Source: Diatrype stigma (taxonomy: Eukaryota > Ascomycota > Sordariomycetes > Xylariales > Diatrypaceae). From it: a DNA stretch of 64,000 bases. Of this stretch, positions 27,315-39,211 are shown piece after piece; position 1 is the first letter of the stretch, and each line of letters opens with the position of its first letter. The position numbers were made by a program, and so were the translations under genes. The notes below the pieces were generated by a model. That model made no database searches. It was not told the origin of the DNA and saw nothing but the letters and a program-made list of their open reading frames with translations. Where the stretch lies: assembly GCA_022225965.2 (NCBI GenBank), contig JAKJXP020000006.1, positions 62,001-126,000 of the forward strand. Reading direction: 5' to 3'.

Positions 27315-28760
27315 TAGGTATTGGGAGGGAAGCCAGGCGAAGGCAGCGCAAGATTATATTCCTGGTCCGATGGTTCCTCCTATGATCCCTCCATGTCTTC
27401 GGCTTACATGTGCACCTAGCCCCCAGCTAACAGCTTCCCCAGCTAACGGCTAATAAATAATGATTCAAGGTTGCGTTCGTCTCCTGCTGCTAGTTGCGTA
27501 GGTATGTAGTATCATTATACCTACCTACATGCGATACGTACATCCCGGATGCATGGCAGCAGCTAGGGGGGTGGGCTTCGGACTGTCTGACAGTCTTGTC
27601 TGTCTGCCCAGTAACCAGTAACCAGTAATCTTGGTACGATGGCGGCGGACGATGGGTTCGGTTCCATCGACGGCGCAGGGATCGCGCGTGCAGGCGTGTG
27701 CAGGGCAGCAGGGCAGCAGGGCTTAATTAAACTTAGGTACAGCTTAGGCACAGTAGGCTCGGTAGGAGATCAGGATAAGAAGCCTCTGGACCGAGTTCTT
27801 TGGCTGGTAGCGTACCCCGTTCTGACCCCGTTCTTGCCCGTCATGAAATCATAGACCTGTGGTTCTGAAACCCAAATGGGAATCGAATGGGAATTAAATG
27901 GGAATTGCAGATTCCCACCCTCGGTGCGTTGCAGACGGAACCTTGATGAAGGTACCCAGAATCCCAGACAGCCGGAGTACGTACCTACATATATGTATGA
28001 AGCGGCCGCGCTGGCAGTGGCAGCTGGGAAGACAGGACCCGCTGGAATAGGGGTTGTAATAAATGCCTACGTTATACATGAACTAAACTTCGGATCGGAT
28101 GGCATTCCGAAGTAGGTAATCATAGTAGCAGCATACACGTACGTATATAGGTAGTCAATAACTACCTATCTATAACAACATAAGTTTACCTTACCTGTGC
28201 TTATAACATAAGTAAGTCACTTGTCACTTATGATAACCGTACTTGAGCTTGGGCTTCACGTTGACCGCACTTCGTACAATGTTCGTACCATGCTACCAGC
28301 CGGGAACGGACGAATCAGATGCTAACCCGATGTGTGTCTTCTTGCCGTCGGAGGGTACGAACAACCGACTTCCGGGTCCTTAGGGGTTCTAGTAGTAGTT
28401 CGTCAGGTAACGATTGGATACATGATCACGGTAACTATTGCTCTCTTGGCGTTACCAACCCCACCTTCACCGTAGGAACCTCGGAAGTACCTAACTACAT
28501 AAGGTAGTCTAGCTTCGGTATGTACGTACATGTAGTTATCCATACGTAGGGTACGTCGTATTGAGAGCCTCGTGCATCCAACATAATTCTGGACTACACA
28601 CCTACAAACCTACTACGTACCTATGTAAGGGGGTGCAGCGTTGTGGCAAGACACCCGAGACCCCGAAACGCATCGGACCGAGCTCAGCGATCCGATCCCA
28701 TTGAGTCGGGCCCTACCTCGATTGACTGTTCTGTCTGTCAGACACCCCTCCTGAGGGGCA

Positions 28761-28790
28761 ACCGCACCGCACCGCACCGCACCGCACCGC
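28761..28790. repeat. Six ACCGC pentamers in the 5' leader of the thioesterase gene
   Basis: Six perfect 5 bp units end four bases before the ATG at 28795. A CCCCTCCTGAGGGG hairpin lies just before them (28745-28758). Both could affect translation of the downstream frame. Confidence 0.9.
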
Positions 28791-28794
28791 AACA

Positions 28795-29808
28795 ATGCTG
28801 CGCTCTCGAATCCCGCAAAAGCTCTGTCGGCGGCAGCCGATGTCGCACCCCGTCCCAGCAGCGCGGCTCTACGCACCTCTCCCACCACGGTTTACCGCCT
28901 CCCTACCCATCCGACTCCCGACCCAGCCCTGCCGGCTCCTCTCCACGTCGCCGCAATGCTTCCGCAAAGCCCCCCTGGAATCCGCACCACCGCCTCCACC
29001 CTCCTCCGACCAACAAACAACAGCCATACCGCCACAAAAGCCCCGGCCCACGCCCGGATCCGAGCGGCCGCCCTGGCGGCGCCGCGGCGTCCTCTACGCG
29101 GCAGCCTTCCTGATGCTCGGCACGATCCTCGGGTCCGTATTCCGGGTGACGGTATCGCCGCCGGACCTCGCGGAGCCCGGCTCGGCCGAGGACCGGGCGC
29201 TGCTGGGGATCATCCGGCGCAAGGCGGAGGCGCTGCCCCTGGTGCGCGAGCTCAGCGAGGACCCGGCCTGGGACTCGTGGGACGCGTACTCGGTGCTTCC
29301 CGACGCAGACGCGGGGGCCGGGGCGGAAGGAGAAGGACAACAGCGAAGACGAGACCAGCGGCTCACGTCTGGCGCGCTGGCGGGGTCGCGCGGCCTGGCG
29401 TACCAGCGCGTGTTCCGGCGCGCCGACACGGGCGAGTGCGCGACGGTGGTGTACTTCGGGGGCGGCACGGCGGGTTGGCCCGGCCTGGTGCACGGCGGCG
29501 CGCTCGCCACCGTGCTCGACGAGAGCCTCGGCCGCTGCGCCATCCTGCGCTTCCCCGCCCGCACCGGCGTCACCGCCCGCCTCGAGCTGGCCTACCGCGC
29601 CCCCACGCGCGCCGAGAGCTTCTACGTCGTCCGGGCCCGGCCCGTCGAGAGTGATGTGGGGGGGAAGAAGAAGAGCGATGCCGATAGGAAGCTCTGGGTC
29701 GAGGGCTCCGTGGAGACGCTCGATGGGAGTAGGGTATTGGTCGATGCTAGGGCGCTGTTCGTCGTGCCCAAGGGCGTCAAGCTGGCGCCGCTTGCTGTGG
29801 GGTTTTAG
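28795..29808 (+). CDS. Membrane-anchored hotdog-fold thioesterase, probably mitochondrial
   Basis: A single exon of 337 residues. The C-terminal 140 residues fit the 4HBT hotdog thioesterase fold: WPGLVHGGALATVLDES holds the conserved His233-Gly-Gly and Asp242/Glu243, so an acyl-CoA or similar thioester is the likely substrate. The first 60 residues are rich in Arg, Ser and Pro with few acidic residues, which suggests a mitochondrial presequence. A proline-rich linker and one hydrophobic helix (about 98-118, GVLYAAAFLMLGTILGSVF) follow, so the enzyme domain would be tethered to a membrane. Strong GC bias runs through the gene, and residues 168-190 form a low-complexity acidic/Gln-Arg insert. 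The family call is secure; the substrate and location are inferred. Confidence 0.8.
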   Translation: MLRSRIPQKLCRRQPMSHPVPAARLYAPLPPRFTASLPIRLPTQPCRLLSTSPQCFRKAPLESAPPPPPSSDQQTTAIPPQKPRPTPGSERPPWRRRGVLYAAAFLMLGTILGSVFRVTVSPPDLAEPGSAEDRALLGIIRRKAEALPLVRELSEDPAWDSWDAYSVLPDADAGAGAEGEGQQRRRDQRLTSGALAGSRGLAYQRVFRRADTGECATVVYFGGGTAGWPGLVHGGALATVLDESLGRCAILRFPARTGVTARLELAYRAPTRAESFYVVRARPVESDVGGKKKSDADRKLWVEGSVETLDGSRVLVDARALFVVPKGVKLAPLAVGF

Positions 29809-30511
29809 GCTGGAGCGCGTTGGGTTGCAGTAGACTGGACTAGGTTGGGTGTTTTACGCCTGGATGATGTATATTTGGGTTGGCTCCCGGCATGCGCGCG
29901 CGCGCGCGCGCGTGTGTGTGCTCGCCAGCGACAGAGAGAGGGGGTTGAGAGTATATAGTGATGTACATTTAAACTAGACTTGGAGCGACGTTGACTATAG
30001 TCTCCAAGAGGTGTGTATGTAGATGGCGCAATATAGACTATAGAGCGCACTTGACAGAGCTGGTAGCGGAAGAGCATTGGTTCACTGCACAATGACAATA
30101 GAAACCCCATATGGAAGCGTGAGATCTCATGGGTGTGCTGAACAGTGAAATGTATAAGTCACACAACGCTGAAGTCTATGATATATGTATATCTATCGTC
30201 TCGCGGAAAACATAGCTCGATAGTCTCGGTAGTTATGAGATGATAGCTGAGGTAGGTAGTAAATTATACACAGAGCCTTCAGAGCTGATCCCGTCTGTCT
30301 GTGGTGACATCTCAAGCACTTCGTTCGCAATTTGCCAATTAGACCTCTGAATTTTGAGTAATGACTGACTGACCCTCTGGTCCTACCCTTCATGATGCCA
30401 GCATATGAATCGAGCGCTGCTAGGAGTCGTGATCAACGATAGTTCTTCCATCGCAATTCCCAGCATGGCTTATTTACCAATCCCAGTGGGCTCTTCCCCA
30501 AGCATCACATC
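29809..30511. other. Convergent intergenic region
   Basis: About 700 bp lie between the 3' ends of the thioesterase and cryptochrome genes. It contains the alternating CG/TG tract and otherwise nothing recognisable. Confidence 0.6.
29891..29921. repeat. Alternating CG/TG tract (possible Z-DNA)
   Basis: 31 bases alternate strictly between pyrimidine and purine, a CG run followed by a TG run. It begins 83 bp after the thioesterase stop, likely inside the 3' UTR. Confidence 0.85.
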
Positions 30512-32885
30512 CTAGTGCGGTGGCGCTGTGCCAGAGGGCGGCAGCGCCCATTGTTGTTGTAGTATAGGCCTATAAGGCAAAGCGTAGAGTTGCTGTTGCC
30601 AATGGCCAACGAGGCCGCCGCCGCCTCCGCCAACACCACCACCACCACCACCGCCTCTGCCCCCTCTTCCGCCATAATACCCACCGCGATACTCGCCTCT
30701 TCCTGCCCCTCCGCCGCCATAGCCTCCTCGTCCGCGGTACCCACCGCCGCCGCTGCCAGTGCCTCGTGATGGACCACGGAAACCACCCCTCGGTACCCTC
30801 GGACCGTAGTTTCCATTGCGATGGTGGTTTTGGTTATGATTATTGTGTGGGACAGTGTTCGCGGCTGATGGCCCACACGGGGCCTGGATTTCACCACTAC
30901 CACCACCATTCAGGTGCTGCTGAGGGGCATTAGAGACGACGGCGCCGGCGCCGGCGTCAGCTGAAGGTGTTTCTTGCCCGTTGGTACTACTACTAGCAGC
31001 ACCAGCAGTAGTACTATCACCGGCCCCACCACCACCACCACCGCGCCCCCTCCCACGGCGGCGGTTGAAAGACCGCCTCGCAGTCTTCGGCTTGCCCTCG
31101 ACGACGAAGTCGATCTTCTTGACGGGGCGCTCGGCCATGTCCCGGCCCTCGAGGCCGAGGCGGGCCCAGTCCTCGCGCGGGGTGGTCCAGGCCTGGAAGA
31201 GGTTCTCGAGGCGCTCGAGGGGCCGCAGCTCGGGGACCCAGCGGCGGACGTAGGCGCCGTCGCGGTCGTACTCGAAGGCCTGCTTGACGGGGTTGAAGAT
31301 GCGGGCCTCGCCGCGGGGGTCGTTGCCGACGCCCGCCACGTACTGCCAGTTGGCCCAGTTGGAGCTGACGTCGTAGTCCACCAGCAGCATCTCGTACCAC
31401 TCGGCCCCCAGCCGCCAGTCCACGCCCAGGTGCTTGGCCACGAAGGACGCCACGTTCTGCCGCGCCCGGTTCGACGTGTACCCCGTGTACAGCAGCTCCC
31501 GCTGCGACGCGTCGATCAGGCCCATCCCCGTCGTGCCCGCGAAGAGCCGCTGAAGGACCCCGCCGATCTCGTCGGTTGGTTCCTCTGCCACCGAAACCGC
31601 CATAGTCGCCGTTTCTTCCTCTTTGGGCTTGGTTTTGGGCTTGTCGGGTGATTTCCACTTGCTGCTGTGGTCGGCGCGAAAGCCGGATCGGTAGAACAGC
31701 CTCGATTGGAATTTCCGCGTGCAGAGGCGCATGTAATCACGCCATAACAGCTCGAAGCGGATGGCCTTCGTGCCTTCGTTCTCGCCCTCGCCATATCCTT
31801 CTGTGTCAACAAAGGATTCCGACGTGCCGTCTTCGAGGGCTAGGAGCGCCTCGTGGACCTGCCGCGCTGTGATGCATCCTTGTGCAAGGTAGGCCGAGAG
31901 CTTAGTGCTGAACTCTGTGCCCATTAACCCATTACGGGTATCTTTGTAGGTATTTGCATGGCCAGCCTTGACCAAGTCATGTAACCGTTCTTGGGCATTA
32001 TCCTCTCCCCCGGTAAATGGATGCGCTGATATAGCCCCTTCAGGGAAAGGTGGGATGTCAGGCAGATCAACTTTGAGGGGCTCTAATAAAGCTTCCTCGA
32101 GTTGCTCGCATGACGACGGAATCTCAAAGGGGTCATCCTCATCTAGGATGTCGGATTGTTTCACCTTACCAGGCAAGCTTCCTTGCTCCGGAGTGGCTAA
32201 CACCGATCTGGGCTTCTCTCGAAGCGGTTCCATCAGCTTCCGATACGTTGTATATATATCAGGAAGATCCTGAGGAGAGTCCAGTTTTGCATCCCGACTA
32301 AGTGTACAGCCTATAGTCAGCCCTTTCATATTCTCCTCGGATTACAATGCTACTTCAATTGGAGGATTAGTCAACTCACTCGTCGATGAAATATTTTTCA
32401 TCCGGCCAAAGTTGAAGCTCGATACCAGCCTTTGAACAGACGTTGGCTACAGCCTTTTCGTCGCGCTTTTCTTCCTGGGCTTCTTCTTCGATCATCCAGA
32501 CTGCTCCCACTTTATACTCCTTCTGTTCCAATTTCTCAATGGCGCCACGGAGGACCGTATCAAGAGCTCCTGCCCTGATTGTCAAGTCGCTTCCCAGTTT
32601 TCCGAGGTTTTCCTTCAAGTTCCACACTGACTTGGCGATAAAACTGGCTCGGTGTGGTCCACATCTCCAGAATCGACCAACAGCACTTTTAGCTTCAGGA
32701 TAAGGTGAGGTGAAGCCATCTTTCAGGAGGCCCGATACCTCTATTTGATGGGGCAGGAATACAAAGATAGGTAAAAGGTGTGTGAATCCATGGTCAGGAG
32801 AGGTTGCAAGTTTGTGTAGTACGGGATTATCAGAAACCCTCAGGTCTCTTCTGACAAGGTAAACTAGAACATTCCTCTCCGCCAT
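30512..32885 (-). CDS. cry-DASH: Cryptochrome DASH with RGG-rich C-terminal extension
   Basis: A flavoprotein of the photolyase/cryptochrome family, DASH subgroup, binding FAD and an antenna pterin and acting in blue-light signalling or single-stranded DNA repair. Exons 32885-32380 and 32297-30512 with an 82 bp intron give 763 residues. The N-terminal alpha/beta domain starts with VLVYLVRRDLRVSDNPVL. The splice restores FIDDRDAKLDSPQDLPDIY, typical of the DASH group. The FAD domain has TGGEDNAQERL, TRNGLMGTEFSTKLSAYLAQGC, IRFELLWRDY, YTGYTSNRARQNVAS and NWANWQYVAGVGNDPRGE. Residues from about 576 to the end form a low-complexity tail with many RGG/RG repeats, poly-Gly and a Gln-rich end. Such tails occur in other fungal CRY-DASH proteins and suggest RNA binding. 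A GC-rich patch (about 31080-31560) covers part of the FAD domain. Confidence 0.95.
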
Positions 32886-35800
32886 GGCTGTCCAGGGCCA
32901 GGCGGCACCAGCTCAAAGATTGGAAGATATGAATAGAACCTCTCGAAGATCCTGCTTCACTACCAACTCGGGGGGGTGGTAGTATATTATGAAGCTTGGG
33001 AAGAGCTCCAAAGGTAATCCTTAACTGTTGCAATTTGGGTCAAGGGGTTTGTCGAGGGCTAGACCGGTCTATTTTTGATCAGTTATTGTGAATGTCCAGG
33101 CGAGCAACTATAGGGAAACTAGAGGGTATATAGAAACTTAAATATGAACCCATCGGCACCAGAGAAGAAATTTAAGACGGGTAACGGAGATTTGATGGCT
33201 ACACATACTAGATCGACCAAGCAGCCGATCGAGTTGGCCACGCAACAGTCCAGCTGTTGAACTTGCCACTGAAAGAATGACTAAGATGAATGGCAGTGAC
33301 GATCTATATCCAAGGTAAGCACCCAGCCCCTTTCACGATCATCTACGCTTGTGCGAGGTACAAGTACATACGTAGTAGGTAGGAAGAAGCTACTCTGGCA
33401 GCGTGATCTAGTAGGGATTGTGCGGTGCTACTAACACTTGACAAGATAGTTTCGTTTAGTCCTTCCGAGATGGCGCTACCGCTCTGGCGGGTCGACCGTT
33501 TCACAAAGAGCCGGTGATCGAGAGCCGGTTCGACAGATGAGTGGATAGGGTTTGTGCGGACGTCTGTACTTCGTGCGGCTGCGTCTTGCAGTCGCAGGAG
33601 ATCCTCCCTGCAGCACAAGGCCACAGAGTAGTGAGACCGACAGTCCAGCCAGTGGGGCGCTATCTAGACACTTCGGTCTCGCATGATGTGAGGTAGAGTG
33701 CGTCAACGACTAGGAGAGGAGAAGCTGTCAATGTGATCTGGCGGAGGTTCTAGGCACGATGGACCCGTTGGAAGAGAAGACACGCAGGTATGCTGCGGCA
33801 GGTCTCAAGGGATTGCCGTGGCCTTTTTAGCTCACGGCATTTGCTGAGACATCCTGATGATATCCACCTGAGGCTAAGACGGCCAGCCCCTATGCACAGG
33901 GCCGCCCAGCTCTCTGAGATTGTTTTGGAGCGGGCGCAACCCCGTCCGATGGGCAGCGTACTCCACGTCCATGTTACTGAATCGGGCAAGAAACCGGATT
34001 GGAAGACAAAGAAATGAACCGATGCTATATCTGAGGGTAGCATGGCATGTAGCATAGTATAGCAGAGCAAGCATATGTAGCCTGATAGCATGAAAATGGC
34101 AGCAGTTCTGTCAGCAATTCTCTCACACGTGGAGTGATCCGCGTTGGTCAAGAAGCGTGGAAGATCTGACCCATGCTTGCGACAGGTCGTGGATCGACGC
34201 GATGCATATTTGATGGCCGATTTGCCTTCCGGGGTCTGGAGATCGGGACCAGGGACCCCATAAATCGGCATTTTAACTATGGGCTAGGGCAGTGGCTCTG
34301 GGTTGTGAGTGGTCCATCGCCTGTGCCTTACATTACCAGGTACTGGGTATGTAGGTATGTAGGTATGTAGGTATGTACCTAGGTTGGTCGGTAACAGGTA
34401 GGCTGGTAGGTGGTATGTAGGTAACAAAGTAGAACCCATAGAACCCATCACTACGAAGTACATGCAGCTGCCATAGCCCCGTGGGCAGGCCAGCATGTAT
34501 CCAGGTCTCCAGCTTGACCATAAAGTACCTGCAGTGTCAGTGTTTGAATGGCGTCGGCTCAGCCTGGAAGAACTTCCAAGGTTCATTTCATGCTTGATTC
34601 GTCTTGGTTGCTCACTAGGGAGACAACACCGAACACATGAGATCGGAACACGCCATCCTCGGCGTAAGCATACGAGTTTCGAATTATTTCAACCTCAATG
34701 GCAGCTTGATCCAGAGATGGACGGACGATCAGTGACTATAGCTTCAGTGCCGTGTCTAGATCCATCCAGACCATGATACATAGCTTCTTCAGCATCAATT
34801 GGGCATCAATGCTGTGTTCCCGTACAACACGATATATATCTCCATGGCCATTTTGCAATATATTTTGCAATATATAGGTACATTGCATGTGCATATGCAT
34901 GTGCATGTGCGTATGTCGTCCGAACTCTTGAACCCATTGCAAAGAGGGTGTTTGCATGGATCAACACTCTGTAGATTTGGGGAACGGAGCATGTTACCTC
35001 ATCAGCGGTACCCCACGATGGCTGTCACTGACATACATAGAATCTGCTGGCCTACATGTAGGTAAGCTGTTAAAATCGAGTCCGCGATTGGTAACAACTG
35101 ATCTACCCCTCATTCTTGACTCTACATCATTCTAGCATCATTCCAAGCTCGCATTCCCGCCTGGGGTTTCTCCCGTCCGGAAGTTCAGCCGACACGAACT
35201 TCTCCTAAGAGAGGCATACCCGCGAAAATCTCGAAGGCAGAAATTATTCCGATCTTGTTTCGAAATGACGGGCAACCTTGCATGAACGGCAATGGGGCTG
35301 AAGTGTATCTAACAGGTTTAGTAGTTATGTAGGCCGTGCTTGATCTTGAGAGGTTGTTTCCCTGACCCAAGCTGAGGCTGAGATGTTCTACTTAGCTCCA
35401 CGGGCGTGCAAAGTCACAAGAAGGCTTTATCTGATATAGTGGTACTCGAGAGAAAAAGGAAGCCAGCGCGGTTGCTATTCCAAGAATGTTCGGGGTTGGA
35501 CTCAGCTCGGCGAACATCATGTAAAGCAATTCCGGGTCAGAGCTCAAACTTTTCTGTGCGTAATTAGTCAAAGTCGAATCGAGTTGGGCAGTCGTTCCGC
35601 GCCCAGAAGTCCGAGATAGATAGTAGGCCGGAGGTTAGATTTCGTGATGCTCTTTATTAATCCCAAACGGCTCCGATGGTGGCACAACAGGTGACGTTAC
35701 GACCCAGCCAACCGCTGATTGCTCGGCATCTGCCATGTGGCACGCCTGTCAGCGCCGCGTTTTCCAGAATACACCGTCGAATCACCTCCTATATTACAGT

Positions 35801-38800
35801 TCGGAAGGTGAGACACGACGGGTGATGCACGGCCTGCCAGCCGGCCAGCTTTACTATGCAGACGATTAAAGCTATATTAAGCTCAGTACTTATGGCTATC
35901 AGGAGCTGACCTACACTTATATGGCCCTATGCCTGCTAAGTTCTGGTGCGGATGTTTGTTCCTTACGTGTCGATCATACATACTTACATAGAAAGTGAAA
36001 GCATGTTCACCTTCGTTTCGATGGGTATGTTATATGACTGTGATAGTAAATGTATGTACCGGTACCACGGTATCCAGAGTTACATCCTTCTGCATGGTCA
36101 GGTAGATCGATCTCACGTTGTCCAGGTTCGAGTCGCGCAAGGCGAAAGCAAGGTCAACTCAAGCTCCTCCAGCAACCTAGATACTAGGTACCTATACTAC
36201 GTTAGAGGCTCGTTGCGCTTCCGTCCAGTGTAGCGGTTCTTGAAACCCGAAAATAAGCTTATCTTCAAGTCTCAGACCTGCAAATCAGCTTGCATGAATG
36301 CCGGTTGTATTTCCTGAGTAACCTATCCCGCCAGTTCTCGACTGCTGCAAAGCTGCTGCAATATGCACATCACTTGTGCGGGACTCCCAATCGCCACCTG
36401 CAAATCTCGGGATTGAGTCATATATTGAGTCCGGGTTAACGGTCCCGAGGTAGTGAGTGATGAGGGAGTATGACTGCAATTGTATCCGAATGATGAGAGC
36501 CGGGAACACAAGAACCACCCACTTTCTGTTGTACGAACCGAGTTGTCAATTGGGCAGCATGCGTCTCCTCGACGGACGTCATCTATGCAGGAAACCTTGA
36601 AGAACTGCGGCGCCCAAAGATTGCGTATGCGTAGGCTGCACAGAACAAGTTCATCTGGACCTATAAACAAATATTCGCACGAAATCCTAATCGCGGCAGC
36701 CCGGCTCGGTTCACCAAAAGTCCAATCGCGAACGCCAGGTCACGTATAGGGATTGACACCAATAGTCGAGAAATCAGCACACGCTTATAAGAAAAGTGGC
36801 CCCTGGATTTCATGGGTTTCGTGGGCAGGACGGATCTGCGTACGTAATATAGCGCTTGATTGACAACGCCTCCGATGTTGGGGAAACGAAACAAGACCCT
36901 GAAACTACAACAGTCGGAGCAGTTGCATGAACCCTGGAGCCCTAAAGCAAATCCATGTCTGGGCTCTGCAGTGGGTGGCGGCAGAATGCCAGGTTAGGTA
37001 GCTTACATAGATGAACCAGCTGTCGGTCGGCGGGAAGCAGCAGACATTGGAGCCTTTAGGCATTGTAACAATGTCTCACCCAGGTTGTACAGTGGCTTCG
37101 CAGGCAGATTCATCGTCTCGAGTAGCTACTTGGTAGCTATAACTATCGTCCGGCTTGACGAGACTTGCAGGATGTGTAAATACATCCCGGTAGCTTCACC
37201 GACGAGGCAATGGTCAGGCATCGGTGGAAAGGCTACGAGCCCAGGTGTAATGTTAGGCTTCAAGCAACTATCGTGTAAGTATTCGGCTATGAATCATCTC
37301 GTCTCAGTTGCCGACGATATTTCGAGAGGCATACGTTTTATCCAGCGTGGTTGGCCGGGCTCTGTTCTCGGTGGCTATGTTATTCATGGAACAGAGTAGC
37401 ACTGCATCGAGTTGCTGGAACCTTTTCGCTGACGATTTCCAATGTTGAGAAGCATCTACATGGACTGACGATAGGGCGTAGGCGGCGTCGTGGGGAAACT
37501 CAAGCCTGCAATTGCCATTGCGCCTAGGTATGGAGTCCCGCATCCCGATAGCAAACATCCCCTGTTCCTTCATAAGTATGACCACCCAGATGAACTGGTC
37601 AGTTCTGAATTTGCTGGATCTCGGAAGCGTGGTGACGAGCTGAATATGCTCCAGGGGAGTTACGTAGAAACTGGGCTACCTCACATGAGGAGAGAGCTGA
37701 GAGCTGCATGCTACCAACTTCACTGCAGTTAGCTGGATACGAGAGGTTGCAACATTTAACCGAGGCAGATCGCATCACACCAGACGACTATTTGACCGCT
37801 TATCTCCGTCGGCGTTACACAGGTCTGATGTATGAGTTAGTATCCATCGATGACCATTTGAGGCTCATTGTCGAGGGCACATCATGAACGTCACGAATGC
37901 CACGATCGTCATGCCCTAATAAAGCATAAGATGGGGAAATAAGATTCTTATTTGGGGGACGTTGTATCGCGTTCCCCGAGCGGGCGTGTTAAACCAAGGC
38001 TTGACAACCCAGCCCTTTCTACATTGATCATAGTTTCTGTGGCGCAGCTTATTTGGCGTTTGTGTGAGCTGGTGAATTGCTGTTGTTGGCTCAAGCTTTG
38101 CCTAATTGCTGGTAGTAACTGCATAGTACATACATGCGTCTGATGCGTGTAGGTACCGTTAGGTTAGGAGATACCGTAGCAGTGTAGGCGGACAGGTCGG
38201 GCGGCCGCTAGGACCCTGGTCTGCCTGCAGTACCTTCAGGATCTCGTCCTGAACACGTCTGGTAAGCTCCGTATCAAACCAATTGCAGGAGATGCATGTT
38301 AGTACACTATCACAGGATGCCTCAAACGCCGTATCATTTCAGTGGGCACTGGATGGTGATAGATAGCAGGGTAACAAACGGTGTGGGGTCGAAACCCTCC
38401 CTTCCTGCCGCCTTCCTGCAGCCCTCCCAGCGTTACGGGAGGACTCCAATAGACGCTAGCAAAAAGGGCGCCAAGGGAGCCAACCTCTGATGCTAAACAG
38501 GCCCTAACGCGCGGTGGGAGCCCACTCTGCCCACTGCTGCCCAGGTCATACACAGCTAATCCCCATCGGGGTAGCTGGGGACTTTTCCGCTTTTCCGCCT
38601 CCAACATTTCGATGAGGCTGAACCGAGTTTTAATCAGCACTGCATCTGATTTTCAACGTCACGTCACGTCCTGCCCTATCCCGTCCTATCCTGTCCTGTC
38701 TACCAGGCAATGTTTCGCTGCGCCTGACGATGAGAGTTTATGCATGGCCCGTCAAGACTTCATCGGCATTTGACGGCGCCATCACGTAGCCAAGAGCTTC

Positions 38801-39211
38801 CCCGAGGCCGCCTTCATTCGGGCCGGAGGCCGTATCAACACTTAGCACTTAGAAGTTGGCGCTGTTCTACTCTGCTCTGCTCTGCTCTGCGCGGTATTGC
38901 ATTGCGGTGCGCTGCCCACTAAGCTCCATCTAATTGGAACCATCTCACTTCTATCGCATCACTCCCTCCCATATACCTTATATTATCATCTGTTAGCGAA
39001 GTGTCTTATAGTGCTAGGTACGTTGCGCCGGCCGCCGTTCAGCTGCCAGATACTCTAGCACTTACTCCGAGCCAAGTCTATTACTGTTTAATCATAAGCC
39101 ACGCCTTTCTACCTAGACAACCATCAAGGGATCCCGTGTACAGAGAGAGTATCCTGGACTGTGCCTATAACCCCCGATCTTAAGAGTGGGATAAGGCATA
39201 CTTCGATAAAC
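32886..39211. other. 6.3 kb gene-free block
   Basis: No frame resembles a known protein. The longest, 33750-34271 on the minus strand (173 codons) and 36323-36670 on the minus strand, have no motifs I recognise. Repeats include a GTAG/GTATG run at 34348-34382, a TGCATG-type repeat near 34890, and pentamer tracts at about 38660-38700 and 38871-38915. Base composition looks moderate rather than AT-rich, so strong RIP is not evident by eye. The last part is the promoter of the zinc-finger gene. Confidence 0.5.
38871..38915. repeat. Pentamer tract (TCTGC, then ATTGC/GGTGC units)
   Basis: Four TCTGC units are followed by ATTGC, ATTGC, GGTGC and GCTGC. The second half is the complement of the CAATG/CACCG pentamers seen at 8930, 13954 and 28761. 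Confidence 0.8.

Larger units (their letters stand above)
26886..28794. promoter_or_regulatory. Divergent intergenic region upstream of carRA and the thioesterase gene
   Basis: The 1.9 kb gap holds the promoters of two divergent genes. A GTA/GTG triplet repeat lies at about 27279-27314, some 400 bp upstream of the carRA start. Six ACCGC units directly precede the thioesterase ATG. Short frames here have no recognisable motif. Confidence 0.55.

Noticed and set aside
33750..34271. 173-codon minus-strand frame
   Set aside because: Longest frame in the gene-free block, but the amino acid pattern has no recognisable domain and codon use looks random.
36121..36140. Possible tRNA B box (GGTTCGAGTCG)
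   Set aside because: No matching acceptor stem or A box upstream.
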